In this document: positions 18,972-27,028 of the stretch, in pieces
Numbering within the stretch: the stretch's first letter is position 1
How the letters are laid out: the number at the start of each line of letters is the position of its first letter
From: Ignavibacteria bacterium
Lineage (GTDB): Bacteria > Bacteroidota > Ignavibacteria > Tepidaquicellales > Tepidaquicellaceae
Direction: 5' to 3'
DNA length: 38,960 bases
NCBI GenBank assembly: GCA_016929695.1
Contig: JAFGII010000014.1
Location: 1 to 38,960 of the forward strand
Notes under the pieces: model-generated
The model's input: the letters and a program-made list of their open reading frames with translations, nothing else
What the model was told of the DNA's origin: nothing
The model's database searches: none
Program-made: the position numbers and the translations under genes

Positions 18972-19745
18972 ATGAAAAACGGATTTAATAATACAGACAG
19001 GTCAGTAGTATTGAAGGAAATAATTTTACAGCAGTTAAAAACCTTTTCATTATTTTCGAAAGTATCCGATAAAGAACTTGCAAAAGTTGTGACAATTTCG
19101 ACAGTAAAAAAATTAAAAAAAAGTGAGATAATATTTCTTGAAAAAGACGAATATACCGGATTCTATTGCATAATAGAGGGTATAGTAAAGATTTACAGAG
19201 TTACACGTGAAGGGAAAGAAAGAATAATACATTTGATGTATAACAATAATACTTTCGGAGAAGTCCCCGTATTTGAAAATTACGAGAAGATTTTAAAAAA
19301 TAACGCAAAATATCCCGCAAGTGCAATGAGTTTATGTGAAGGTACAAGAATCATACATATTCCTGCAAAGCCGTTTTTCGAGTTAATGAAAAACCATTAC
19401 GGACTTTGCATGGGTATGTTATCGGGGTTATCGGCGAAACTTAGAATTATGCAGACTCAGGTTGTTGACGTAAAATCTCAGGACGTAACAAGAAGACTTA
19501 TAAATTATATATTATCTGAATATAACAGCAGGCTTTCAATAAAATCCCGGCAAACTGAAATCTTCAGTTATAATACTTTTGCATTAAGCATATCAAAAAT
19601 TGATTTATCTTCATATCTCGGCGCAACACTCGAAACCGTATCAAGAATCTTCAGAAGGCTTCAATCGGAAAATTATATTACAATAAAAGGGAAAAATATA
19701 ACTGTAAATAATTATGAAGGTTTGAAGAAATTACTGAATGCTTAA
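18972..19745 (+). CDS. Crp/Fnr-family transcriptional regulator
   Basis: The 257-residue protein has an N-terminal cyclic-nucleotide-binding-type beta-roll (about 25-140), a dimer helix (about 145-180) and a winged helix (about 185-250). The recognition helix TLETVSRIFRRL contains E221, S224 and R225, the E--SR triad that reads TTGA half-sites in FNR. The N-terminal cysteine cluster that binds the 4Fe-4S centre in FNR is absent. The signal is therefore not FNR-like oxygen sensing, and a heme/NO (DNR-like) or ligand-free mode is possible. It is immediately upstream of nrfHA, and a matching box lies in the gap, so it is the likely activator of nitrite ammonification. Confidence 0.93.
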   Translation: MKNGFNNTDRSVVLKEIILQQLKTFSLFSKVSDKELAKVVTISTVKKLKKSEIIFLEKDEYTGFYCIIEGIVKIYRVTREGKERIIHLMYNNNTFGEVPVFENYEKILKNNAKYPASAMSLCEGTRIIHIPAKPFFELMKNHYGLCMGMLSGLSAKLRIMQTQVVDVKSQDVTRRLINYILSEYNSRLSIKSRQTEIFSYNTFALSISKIDLSSYLGATLETVSRIFRRLQSENYITIKGKNITVNNYEGLKKLLNA

Positions 19746-19758
19746 ATATTTATAAATA

Positions 19759-19772
19759 TTGACAAAAGTCAA
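19759..19772 (+). promoter_or_regulatory. Crp/Fnr-type operator upstream of nrfH
   Basis: TTGACAAAAGTCAA is a perfect TTGAC-N4-GTCAA palindrome, one base per half-site away from the FNR/DNR consensus TTGAT-N4-ATCAA. It is embedded in A/T arms that nearly continue the symmetry (AAATATTGAC against GTCAAAATATTT). Its centre lies about 33 bases upstream of the -7 element, which puts it near -41/-42 from the expected start. That is the classic class II activator position. Confidence 0.7.
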
Positions 19773-19794
19773 AATATTTAATAGATGAAATAGT

Positions 19795-19802
19795 TATATT
19801 TG
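19795..19802 (+). promoter_or_regulatory. Putative nrfH promoter -7 element (TAnnTTTG)
   Basis: TATATTTG matches the Bacteroidota sigma-A -7 consensus TAnnTTTG. With a start about five bases downstream, the 5' leader before the nrfH start codon would be only about 15 bases. The -33 TTG expected of constitutive promoters is replaced by the activator box, consistent with an activator-dependent promoter. Confidence 0.55.
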
Positions 19803-19822
19803 TATCAGAATTAATTTAATAA

Positions 19823-20416
19823 TTGGGCAAAGTAAAAAGTATAATTCAAAAATTCATTCCGCCTGAAAAGTGGAGAGTGCCTGTAATTATTGCACTTGGA
19901 GTATTAACGGGATTAATAGTCTTTACGTTTTACATCGGAAATGCGGCATCTTATTTATCGGACAAACCCGAGACCTGCATTAACTGCCACGTAATGTACA
20001 ATCATTACACATCCTGGAAGTACAGTTCCCATTCGAGAGTAGCAACCTGTAATGACTGTCACGTGCCTCAGGATAATTTCGTCAGGAAATATATGTTCAA
20101 AGCCACGGACGGATTGAGACATTCAACAATATTCACATTAAGACTTGAACCGCAGGCTATAAGAATTAAACAGGCGGGAGCAAATGCTGTTCAGGAAAAC
20201 TGCAAAAGATGCCACGAGAATGTTTTTACACTTGTTGATCTTGCTCACAGCAAATATTTAAATGACGATGATATATATGAAAGACCCTGCTGGGATTGTC
20301 ATATGGAGACGCCTCACGGCTCAGTCAACAGTTTATCGACATACCCGAATTCGAGGATATTCGCACCTGACGACCTGGTTCCGGAGTGGATAAAACAACA
20401 AATAAATAAAAAATAA
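19823..20416 (+). CDS. nrfH: Cytochrome c nitrite reductase small subunit NrfH (tetraheme)
   Basis: NrfH is a NapC/NirT-type membrane quinol dehydrogenase that passes electrons from menaquinol to NrfA. The 197-residue protein has an N-terminal membrane anchor (about 20-42) and four CXXCH heme sites at 52-56, 76-80, 127-131 and 156-160. The first begins TCINCHVMYNHY, as in this family. The start is taken as TTG because a TAA stop lies immediately upstream in frame and no ATG precedes the membrane segment. No Shine-Dalgarno sequence is visible. It is 15 bases upstream of nrfA. Confidence 0.95.
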   Translation: MGKVKSIIQKFIPPEKWRVPVIIALGVLTGLIVFTFYIGNAASYLSDKPETCINCHVMYNHYTSWKYSSHSRVATCNDCHVPQDNFVRKYMFKATDGLRHSTIFTLRLEPQAIRIKQAGANAVQENCKRCHENVFTLVDLAHSKYLNDDDIYERPCWDCHMETPHGSVNSLSTYPNSRIFAPDDLVPEWIKQQINKK

Positions 20417-20431
20417 TTTAAAAATTTTATT

Positions 20432-21880
20432 ATGAAGAAAATATCAGAAGCCATTAAAGAGAAGCCCTGGATAGGCTGGGTTTTATATCTTGCAACAATT
20501 ATAATAGTGTTCCTTATCGGCCTTTTGGGCAGTTCGATAATCGAAAGGCGCAGTGAAGCACTGGTTTTGCAGACTGTTAAACCTATTGCGGACTGGGAGC
20601 CGAAAAACGAAATTTGGGGAGAAAACTATCCGAGGGAATATGAATCTTATATTAAAACCGCGGATACGACATTTGCAAGTAAGCACGGAGGTTCTGCCAC
20701 AATAGACGCGCTTGCAAAGAATCCTGACCTTGTTATACTGTGGGCGGGATATTCTTTCTCAAGAGATTACAATCAGTCTCGCGGTCATTATAATGCGGTT
20801 AAAGATTCCAGATTGACATTGAGAACAGAATTACCCCAGCCGGGTACCTGCTGGAGCTGCAAAAGTACTGATGTACCGAGAGTTATGAATGAAATTGGAA
20901 TTGCAGAATTTTACAAAACTCCCTGGAAAGAATTAGGAAAAGAAATTATTAACAATATCGGATGTCAGGACTGCCACGACCCGAAAACAATGAATCTCAG
21001 GATTACCAGACCGGCTTTGGTAGAAGCGTTTCAGAGACAGGGGAAAGATATTTCAAAAGTTTCTCATCAGGATATGAGGTCATTAGTATGTGCGCAGTGC
21101 CACGTTGAATATTATTTTAAAGGCGAAGGAAAATATCTTACATTCCCGTGGGATAAAGGATTTACGGTTGAAGATATGGAAAATTATTATGATTCGGTGG
21201 ATTTTGTTGACTGGGTTCATTCATTAAGCAAAGCACCTATGTTGAAAGCACAGCACCCGGATTATGAAGTTTACAAATTTGGAATACACGCGGAGAGAAA
21301 CATATCCTGTGCCGAATGCCACATGCCATATAAAACTGAAGGCGGTGTTAAATTTACCGACCATCACATACAAAGTCCCTTGAATAATATTTCAGGTTCG
21401 TGTCTGGTATGCCATCGTGAACCTGAAGCAATTCTTATGAAAAATGTTTATGACAGGCAGGATAAAATACTTGACTTAAGCAAGAAAGCGACTTCATTAA
21501 TTGTAAAGGCGCATATAGAGGCAAAAACTGCCTGGGACAACGGAGCGACAGAAGAACTGATGAAACCGATTTTAAAACTTATCCGGCAGGCACAATGGAG
21601 ATGGGACTATGTTGCGGCATCGCACGGCGGGGCATTCCACGCACCGCTTGAAGCAGCAAGGATTCTCGGCATTTCAATAGAGAAGGCACAGGATGCAAGA
21701 ATTTTGCTCACGGCATTACTGCAGAAATTAAATGTTACCGTACCTGTTTCTATTCCGGACATTTCCACGAAAGAAAAAGCTCAGCAGTATATAGGTCTCG
21801 ATATGAAAAAACTATACGAAGAAAAAATGGAATTTGTAAAGAATGTAATTTCAACCTGGGATAATCCGTCTGTTTATTGA
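20432..21880 (+). CDS. nrfA: Cytochrome c nitrite reductase catalytic subunit NrfA (pentaheme)
   Basis: NrfA reduces nitrite to ammonium with six electrons in the periplasm, ending respiratory nitrite ammonification (DNRA). The 482-residue protein has an N-terminal signal or anchor helix (about 13-36). The diagnostic CXXCK catalytic heme site is C140-WSCK-144. Four CXXCH sites follow at 178-182, 220-224, 293-297 and 324-328. Conserved surroundings include SRDYNQSRGHY (active-site Arg region), CAQCHVEYYFKG and HPDYEVYKFGIHAERN. The CXXCK form is the classical NrfA and needs the dedicated heme lyase, which is not in this window. It forms an operon with nrfH. Confidence 0.98.
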   Translation: MKKISEAIKEKPWIGWVLYLATIIIVFLIGLLGSSIIERRSEALVLQTVKPIADWEPKNEIWGENYPREYESYIKTADTTFASKHGGSATIDALAKNPDLVILWAGYSFSRDYNQSRGHYNAVKDSRLTLRTELPQPGTCWSCKSTDVPRVMNEIGIAEFYKTPWKELGKEIINNIGCQDCHDPKTMNLRITRPALVEAFQRQGKDISKVSHQDMRSLVCAQCHVEYYFKGEGKYLTFPWDKGFTVEDMENYYDSVDFVDWVHSLSKAPMLKAQHPDYEVYKFGIHAERNISCAECHMPYKTEGGVKFTDHHIQSPLNNISGSCLVCHREPEAILMKNVYDRQDKILDLSKKATSLIVKAHIEAKTAWDNGATEELMKPILKLIRQAQWRWDYVAASHGGAFHAPLEAARILGISIEKAQDARILLTALLQKLNVTVPVSIPDISTKEKAQQYIGLDMKKLYEEKMEFVKNVISTWDNPSVY

Positions 21881-21883
21881 TTT

Positions 21884-21921
21884 TTTTCTCATCCGTTGAC
21901 ATTGTTCGTCTGATGAGGAAA
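21884..21921. terminator. Hairpin filling the nrfA / PIN-gene convergent gap
   Basis: TTTTCTCATC (21884-21893) pairs with GATGAGGAAA (21912-21921), with one T-G pair, around an 18-base loop. The hairpin occupies almost the whole 42-base space between two convergent stop codons, the position of a bidirectional terminator. Neither side has a good downstream T-run, so the call is tentative. Confidence 0.4.
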
Positions 21922-21922
21922 T

Positions 21923-22324
21923 TTAAATATTACTTCTTATATAATATTTTATAAACTCGGAAGGAGTAACGATAAATTTTTCGTCAGGAAAATGTTTTTT
22001 GTTCATAGTTAATAGATAATCCGCTTTTCCGCAAATAGAAACTTCGTAAAATTTTTTGTTTTCCTCATCTTTAAATTCAGCAGATACGGGTTTTGTTGAT
22101 ATGCACTCCCCCATATTTTCAATGAATTCAATAAAAGAACTGATTAAGTCTTTAGAAAAATTAAACCTGTTCTGTTTTAATAAACTTTTATATTCGTCCA
22201 GTATTTTTGAGTCATATAACAGAAGGAAATCCGAATTCAGTAACATTTTTAAAATTTCAGCGGAAACGCAGTCGGGATTTGTAAATCCGTGTACAAAAAC
22301 ATTACAATCTATTACTATTCTCAT
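21923..22324 (-). CDS. PIN-domain ribonuclease toxin (COG1569-like)
   Basis: The 133-residue protein has the PIN fold landmarks. It begins MRIVIDCNVFVHGF with acidic D6, followed by LYDSKILDEY with E44. The DEENKKFYEVSICGKADYLLTMNKKHF block includes D102 and corresponds to the family's 'D-DNKFLE-A--ADYLVT' core. The metal-binding acidic residues needed for RNase activity are therefore present. Its ATG overlaps the stop of the upstream antitoxin gene by 4 bp, the usual arrangement of a type II toxin-antitoxin pair. The RNA target is unknown. Confidence 0.88.
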   Translation of the reverse strand: MRIVIDCNVFVHGFTNPDCVSAEILKMLLNSDFLLLYDSKILDEYKSLLKQNRFNFSKDLISSFIEFIENMGECISTKPVSAEFKDEENKKFYEVSICGKADYLLTMNKKHFPDEKFIVTPSEFIKYYIRSNI

Positions 22325-22605
22325 TTCATTACTTTTCTTGCTGTGTCAATAATACCGTTTATTTCTTTTTTAGACAGCTTATGATTCCTGTTTTTTACGG
22401 AGGTTTTCCACATTTTATCCAGACTGACAATTGCTTTGGCGCGCCTTATTTCATTAAGTGTTTCTTCAATATTTAAATCCGAAAGAGGTGTAAGCAAAAC
22501 AACAGGTGTCCCCTTATTCGTGATAATTAATTCATTAACATTTTCAAGTTCATCCCAGACTTTTTTGGGATGATTTTTATAATCATCTTCTGTTATATAC
22601 TTCAT
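22321..22605 (-). CDS. Phd/YefM-type antitoxin
   Basis: The 94-residue protein has a short N-terminal region, WDELENVNELIITNKGTPVVLLTP, typical of Phd/YefM DNA-binding antitoxins. A Lys-rich helical C-terminus follows and would mask the toxin. A purine-rich AAGGA lies about eight bases before the ATG, so this gene, unlike most neighbours, has a Shine-Dalgarno-like site. It is the first gene of the pair with the PIN toxin and probably autoregulates it. Confidence 0.82.
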   Translation of the reverse strand: MKYITEDDYKNHPKKVWDELENVNELIITNKGTPVVLLTPLSDLNIEETLNEIRRAKAIVSLDKMWKTSVKNRNHKLSKKEINGIIDTARKVMK

Positions 22606-22708
22606 ATTATTTTTCCTTAATTAAAATAACACCTTAGAGTATAATTATCAACACATTTTTTATGAATTAATTAAAAATAGTATTAATGAACAGTCACGGT
22701 TAAAAAAA

Positions 22709-22840
22709 TCAAGTTGTCTGATACTGATTAAGCCAGACTGTTTTTTCTCCCTGCCATAATTCCGGTAAAGTTTCTCCGTCTTTTGCTTTATATAATATTT
22801 TATTGTTATTAATAATAATGTGATTGTAAATTATTAAATT
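22709..22840 (-). pseudogene. Remnant of a RhuM-like protein N-terminus
   Basis: A 43-codon open stretch without a start codon reads ...NNNKILYKAKDGETLPELW followed by QGEKTVWLNQYQTT and a stop. The pattern 'I-LY-a-DG......GE-TVWL-Q-Q' is the N-terminal signature of RhuM-type (and related Fic/death-on-curing-associated) proteins, which normally continue with 'ELF...'. Here the frame ends in TGA and is preceded by another TGA, so only a fragment remains. It lies in a 415-base gap (22606-23020) otherwise without support for genes. The family match is from memory of the motif. Confidence 0.4.
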
Positions 22841-23020
22841 TCATAAGAATGTCCGGTTTATCTTCTTTAATTTATCTAAGTGGTTTTTAAACAAAAGTGA
22901 TAACGTATTTGGAAATATCAGAACGTGAAATTGTTATATAGAATGTCTGTAATGCCTGTTTAACTTATTTGGACAAATGTAATACTTGCTTCGAATGACC
23001 CGCAGGAGAAGGGAAAAAAA
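22841..23020. other. Non-coding remainder of the gap
   Basis: AT-rich, with stops in all frames I read and no hairpin or repeat I can support. It is the downstream flank of the RecQ/DprA cassette. Confidence 0.5.
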
Positions 23021-23842
23021 TTATTCATAATAGAAATACTTAAATACTGTATATATTAAAGGTTCGCATTCCAAATCATAATGTGTAGATTCAAGTGTTT
23101 CACCTTTTTGATTATATTTTGTGATTATTTTCTTTGTCATTTCATTATTTTTATCATAAAAGAAACGTTCTTCTTTTCTTCCGTCTTTACTGTATTTATA
23201 AATTTGCTTTTCGCTTATATCGGTATCATTTAAATAGGATGTTTCTTCCACAAGACGTTTTTTTTCATCATACTTCCTTATTATTTTAGAATCAACTTCC
23301 CCGTTACTTTTATATAATATAATATCGGTTGTCTGACCATTTTTATTTTTTAATTCTAACTGTTTGTACATAAGATATCCATCGTCAATGTAGTAAAATG
23401 TCTCGCACTTCTGATTTTTTTCATCATATTTAAAAACAACTCTTTGTAATATCTCATTACATTCATCGTATATTAATATTCTTGAAACCCTGTCATTCCT
23501 GTCGTATTTTATTTTTTCAATTTCGTATATTCCTTCTTCCAGATAATTTATTTCTTTGGCAATTAATCTTCCGAATTTATCATAAGAGAAATTTTCATAG
23601 TCCGTAAAAATTCCTTCGTCATCATATCTTGAGATATTGAGAATGTTCTCTTCGGAGTCATATATAACTTTTTCCGAAAGATATAGTTCGTCATTTAAGT
23701 CAATATTATAAACAAGAGTTTCTGTAATTTTCCCTTCGGGAGAGAATATATTTTCGGATGACTTGTATTTTTTTTTATTTCTCTTGCCGTTGGTGTAATA
23801 GTAATCAAATTCTATTACATGTTTGAGAATTTTATTTTTCAT
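23021..23842 (-). CDS. Tyrosine-rich YD/MORN-like repeat protein
   Basis: The 273-residue protein has no signal peptide and is built from about eight units of roughly 25-35 residues. Examples are YDKFGRLIAKEINYLEEG, YDRNDRVSRILIYDE, YDEKKRLVEETSYLNDT and YSKDGRKEERFFYDKNN. The pattern 'K-YD--GR--E---Y' resembles beta-hairpin repeats of YD/RHS or MORN_2 type, but it lacks the canonical RHS core and any toxin tail. Its ATG lies inside the end of the dprA-like gene (11-bp overlap), so the two are likely translated together. The function is unknown. Without a secretion signal, it may be a cytoplasmic sensor or adaptor of the cassette. Confidence 0.75.
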   Translation of the reverse strand: MKNKILKHVIEFDYYYTNGKRNKKKYKSSENIFSPEGKITETLVYNIDLNDELYLSEKVIYDSEENILNISRYDDEGIFTDYENFSYDKFGRLIAKEINYLEEGIYEIEKIKYDRNDRVSRILIYDECNEILQRVVFKYDEKNQKCETFYYIDDGYLMYKQLELKNKNGQTTDIILYKSNGEVDSKIIRKYDEKKRLVEETSYLNDTDISEKQIYKYSKDGRKEERFFYDKNNEMTKKIITKYNQKGETLESTHYDLECEPLIYTVFKYFYYE

Positions 23843-25013
23843 TTGATTGAAATAATTTATGCTGATAATTATTATTGCAGTTTTTAATACGGTAATAATT
23901 TTTGTTTCTGATTTTTACTATTTCGATGCTGCCGAGTTTCTTTATATAAGTGTTTAATTTTTTTGGAGACCAGTCAAGGTTCAATTTTGAAATGATTTCC
24001 GTAGCTGTTAACGATGTATTTTGTAAAATTCTTATTATATCGTCTTCGGGAGATTTACCTTCTCTGACGGTTTGAAAAACAATATCATTGTTTTTTATTG
24101 AGTTTATTCCCGGTCCGGATATGCCTGTCGCGTGATAAGATTCCTTTCCTTTCATATCTACGGGGACAGCACCTATTTCTATTAATTTATTATTAGCGTT
24201 TTTTTCGTCTGCATTCGGCATTCTCACATAAATTTTTCTTCCTTTCCGCAGTCCGTCCTGTACTCCCGACCATGTTCCGCCTTTTTCATCGGATTCCGCA
24301 ACGTAAATTTCCTGAGCAAGACCGTAAATAACCGGATTTCTTGCCATTGCAAGTTCCACTTTCCACGGTGCTTTCGGATGAAATATGCTTAAAACAAGTA
24401 CATCGCCGTTTATTATCTGAGTATAATATTGCCTGAATCCCGATGAAAATGTCAGAATACCCTGCGGTAAAACTATTATACTGCGTCCGATGTATTTTAT
24501 TGCGGAATCAAGTGCCTGCTTGTCAACCCCTTTAGCAAAGCCGCTTACTACTACTTTAAATTCTTTGCTCGCAAGTTTTGCAATGTTGTCAGTGAATTCA
24601 AGCGAAATATCAGAAGCGTTACGTGAACCGACTATTGCAACAGATTTTTCCCGAAAGATTTGTTTATCGCCTTTGATGTATATTAATGCGGGAGAATAAG
24701 ATACTTTCAGATTTTGTTTTAAAGTCTTCGGATAGTCTTCGGATGTTATGGGAATAAGTTCATAACCCTCATTGAATAGATTTTCCGCAAGAAATGAATT
24801 GTTCGGAATTTCGGATTTTGAATTATTTAAATCCGATACCTCTTTATCATTTAAACCGTATAAGTTTCTCCATTCGGATTCGGAAAGTTTAAAAAAATCT
24901 TCGAGCGGTAATTTATTTTCATGATGAAATTTAATTATTAATTCATTAATTCTTGATGTCCGCCACTTTGGCAGATGTGCAAAAGAAATCCAGTATGGCG
25001 CATCCTTAATCAT
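23832..25013 (-). CDS. DprA/Smf-like SLOG-fold protein, divergent
   Basis: The 393-residue protein has a helical N-terminal region of about 90 residues, then the DprA hallmark 'YPKTLKQ...SPALIYIKGD' (94-116). The Rossmann-like core has SVAIVGSRNAS (GSR 129-131) and VVVSGFAKGVDKQALD (157-168). The usual 'G(S/G)LITA--A---GR-V-A-PG' block is replaced by EKGGTWSGVQDGLRKGRKIYV (about 243-263). A winged helix ends the protein (about 322-378). DprA normally loads RecA onto incoming ssDNA, and related SLOG proteins bind nucleotides. Its ATG overlaps the recQ-like stop by 4 bp. The odd core and partner genes argue for a specialised paralogue and not the competence dprA. Confidence 0.85.
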   Translation of the reverse strand: MIKDAPYWISFAHLPKWRTSRINELIIKFHHENKLPLEDFFKLSESEWRNLYGLNDKEVSDLNNSKSEIPNNSFLAENLFNEGYELIPITSEDYPKTLKQNLKVSYSPALIYIKGDKQIFREKSVAIVGSRNASDISLEFTDNIAKLASKEFKVVVSGFAKGVDKQALDSAIKYIGRSIIVLPQGILTFSSGFRQYYTQIINGDVLVLSIFHPKAPWKVELAMARNPVIYGLAQEIYVAESDEKGGTWSGVQDGLRKGRKIYVRMPNADEKNANNKLIEIGAVPVDMKGKESYHATGISGPGINSIKNNDIVFQTVREGKSPEDDIIRILQNTSLTATEIISKLNLDWSPKKLNTYIKKLGSIEIVKIRNKNYYRIKNCNNNYQHKLFQSNEK

Positions 25014-27028
25014 ACAATATCTCCTCCTACCGTTTTTGCAATTACCAGAGGTGCAATTTTTTGTGCCCCCATATCCGATAAATATTTTCCTATTTCTTTC
25101 ATTGTTGCTCCGCTGTCGAATATATCGTCTATTAATAAAATTTTCTTTCTAAAAATACCGTTTGGATTAATTAAAATAAATGCATCTTTTACATTATCTG
25201 CTTTCAGATAAGTATTTTCAAACATTTTTTGTTCTTTTGTTTCAACCTGTTTTACAAGGTCATCGGAGACAGGAATATTCAGTATTTTGGAAATTTTAAC
25301 GGCAAAATTTTTGACGAGGTTTCCGGATTTTGTCGGAGGAACATATAATATCAAATCAAATTTTTCATTACCGAATTTATAACGAAATGCATTCACAGAA
25401 AGATTAAGCAGAAAGTCCGGGAAATCCCCGCCGTTTTTATATTTACATTTGTGAATAACCTTGCCTACGTTTGATACTCCGTAGTAGGAACCTGCAATGC
25501 CGTTTACAATATTGGATTTCTTGCTTTCAACTTTCAATTCGGGGAAATCACTTTCCCGAAACTTATTTAATTTCTGCTGCCACTCTTCGGATTGAACAAT
25601 TGTTAACTTCTTCAATCCCGTATTATCACAGTTTTTAAATTCTCTGCCTGTGTTGTCTCCGAGGAATTCGCACAGAAATTTCATACGGGAATTTTCTGTT
25701 TCCGTATAATCAATCATACATTCAAGTTCTTTTATCTTCAGATTTCTGAGTTCTTCGAATGTTTTAGAATTTAATTCAGGAGCATTTCTTATATATTCAT
25801 ATTTCTTACTTTTACCGACAGTTACCTCTCTAATAATTTTTTGCTCCATCAGGTCAGCTTTTATTACTCTTACCTGATTGGTTTTCAGGTTCACTTTTTT
25901 CATTATTTCGCGTTCACCGAGCAATTCTTTTTTAATTTCTTCAATTACTTTGAAATATTTTGTAATTGAAGGTCTCCCGCCTTCTATGAATGATTCGGGA
26001 AGGTCTCTGTCTTCGGGATTATAGAAAAGAATTATATCTGAGGGTAATCCGTCCCTTCCTGCTCTTCCTATTTCCTGATAATAATGTATCGGAGACTGCG
26101 GTATCTGAGTATGTATTATGAATCTGATGTCGGGTTTATCTATTCCCATTCCGAGTGCATTTGTAGATACCACGCATTTCCATTTATTATTCATTAAACC
26201 GTTTTCAATTTCAACTCTTGATTGAGCATCGAGACCGGCATTATAATTAACTGAAGATATTTTTGAAAATTCGAACCATCTTGAATAAATTTCTGTATTA
26301 ACTCTCGTTCCCGTATAGATTATTCCGGAGCCGTTAATGGAATTTAAATTCTGTGCGAGCCAAATCATTTTTTCATCTTCGGAATTTACTTTTATTACGT
26401 ATAATCGGAAGTTATCTCTCATAAGATTTCCTCTGGAAACATTTACATTGCCTCCGATTTGCTTTGCAATGTCCTCTTCAACCCGTTTAGTAGCGGTTGC
26501 TGTAGTTGCAAGCACAGGGAATCCTTCAGGCAGAAGTTTAACAAGATTAATAATTCTTCTGAATGCAGGACGAAAATCATGCCCCCATACCGAAACACAG
26601 TGAGCTTCGTCAATTACAACCATTGATAAATTCATTTGCCTTGTTGATTCGAGCCATTCTTTATTTTCCTGCCTTTCGGGAGCAATGTAAAGAATTTTTA
26701 TTTTTCCTTTAATTGCTTCATCCAGCACCAACGCATTTTCTTCCGGAGTTCGTTCACTGTTAACGCATTTTGCCGCTATTCCAAGCTCATTAAGTTTTTT
26801 GATTTGGTCACGCATTAAGGACAGCAAGGGAGAAAACACAACTGTCATACCTTTAAACAAAACAGCAGGGAACTGATAGCATAATGATTTCCCGTATCCG
26901 GTTTTTTCTATAAGTAGAACTCTTTCACCGTTCAGAATTTTTTCAACTGTGAACCATTGATTCTCATGGAATCCTTTAATTTTGAATTTATTTGTTAATA
27001 AAGATTCTGCCTGAATTCGTGTTAACAT
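25010..27028 (-). CDS. RecQ-family DNA helicase fused to a phosphoribosyltransferase domain
   Basis: The 672-residue protein is a superfamily 2 helicase. Walker A is EKTGYGKS (41-48), the DEAH box VVIDEAHCVSVWGHDFRP starts near 137, TTATAT lies near 175-180, and motif VI QEIGRAGRDG ends at 327. The RecQ zinc subdomain is degenerate: only C437, C453 and C467 remain and the CGNCDNC pattern reads FKNCDNT. The C-terminal 170 residues form a type I phosphoribosyltransferase with the PRPP loop ILLIDDIFDSGATM (630-643) and an upstream VPPTKSG segment. It heads an operon with the DprA-like and repeat genes. A six-codon leader frame (27049-27029) ends in TAG directly before the ATG. Confidence 0.92.
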   Translation of the reverse strand: MLTRIQAESLLTNKFKIKGFHENQWFTVEKILNGERVLLIEKTGYGKSLCYQFPAVLFKGMTVVFSPLLSLMRDQIKKLNELGIAAKCVNSERTPEENALVLDEAIKGKIKILYIAPERQENKEWLESTRQMNLSMVVIDEAHCVSVWGHDFRPAFRRIINLVKLLPEGFPVLATTATATKRVEEDIAKQIGGNVNVSRGNLMRDNFRLYVIKVNSEDEKMIWLAQNLNSINGSGIIYTGTRVNTEIYSRWFEFSKISSVNYNAGLDAQSRVEIENGLMNNKWKCVVSTNALGMGIDKPDIRFIIHTQIPQSPIHYYQEIGRAGRDGLPSDIILFYNPEDRDLPESFIEGGRPSITKYFKVIEEIKKELLGEREIMKKVNLKTNQVRVIKADLMEQKIIREVTVGKSKKYEYIRNAPELNSKTFEELRNLKIKELECMIDYTETENSRMKFLCEFLGDNTGREFKNCDNTGLKKLTIVQSEEWQQKLNKFRESDFPELKVESKKSNIVNGIAGSYYGVSNVGKVIHKCKYKNGGDFPDFLLNLSVNAFRYKFGNEKFDLILYVPPTKSGNLVKNFAVKISKILNIPVSDDLVKQVETKEQKMFENTYLKADNVKDAFILINPNGIFRKKILLIDDIFDSGATMKEIGKYLSDMGAQKIAPLVIAKTVGGDIV

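Noticed and set aside
21910-21921. CTGATGAGGAAA, resembling the conserved core of a hammerhead ribozyme
   Set aside because: There is no stem II between CTGATGA and GAAA and no flanking helices or cleavage triplet. It is explained by the convergent-gap hairpin.
22716-22745. GTCTG...CAGAC stem followed by TTTTTT, like a terminator on the plus strand
   Set aside because: The stem is only 5 bp with a 13-base loop, no plus-strand gene lies upstream to terminate, and it overlaps the RhuM-like remnant.
23832-25013. Calling this gene the ordinary competence protein DprA
   Set aside because: The second half of the Rossmann core departs from the DprA consensus, and the gene is locked in an overlapping operon with RecQ-PRTase, so a specialised paralogue is more likely.
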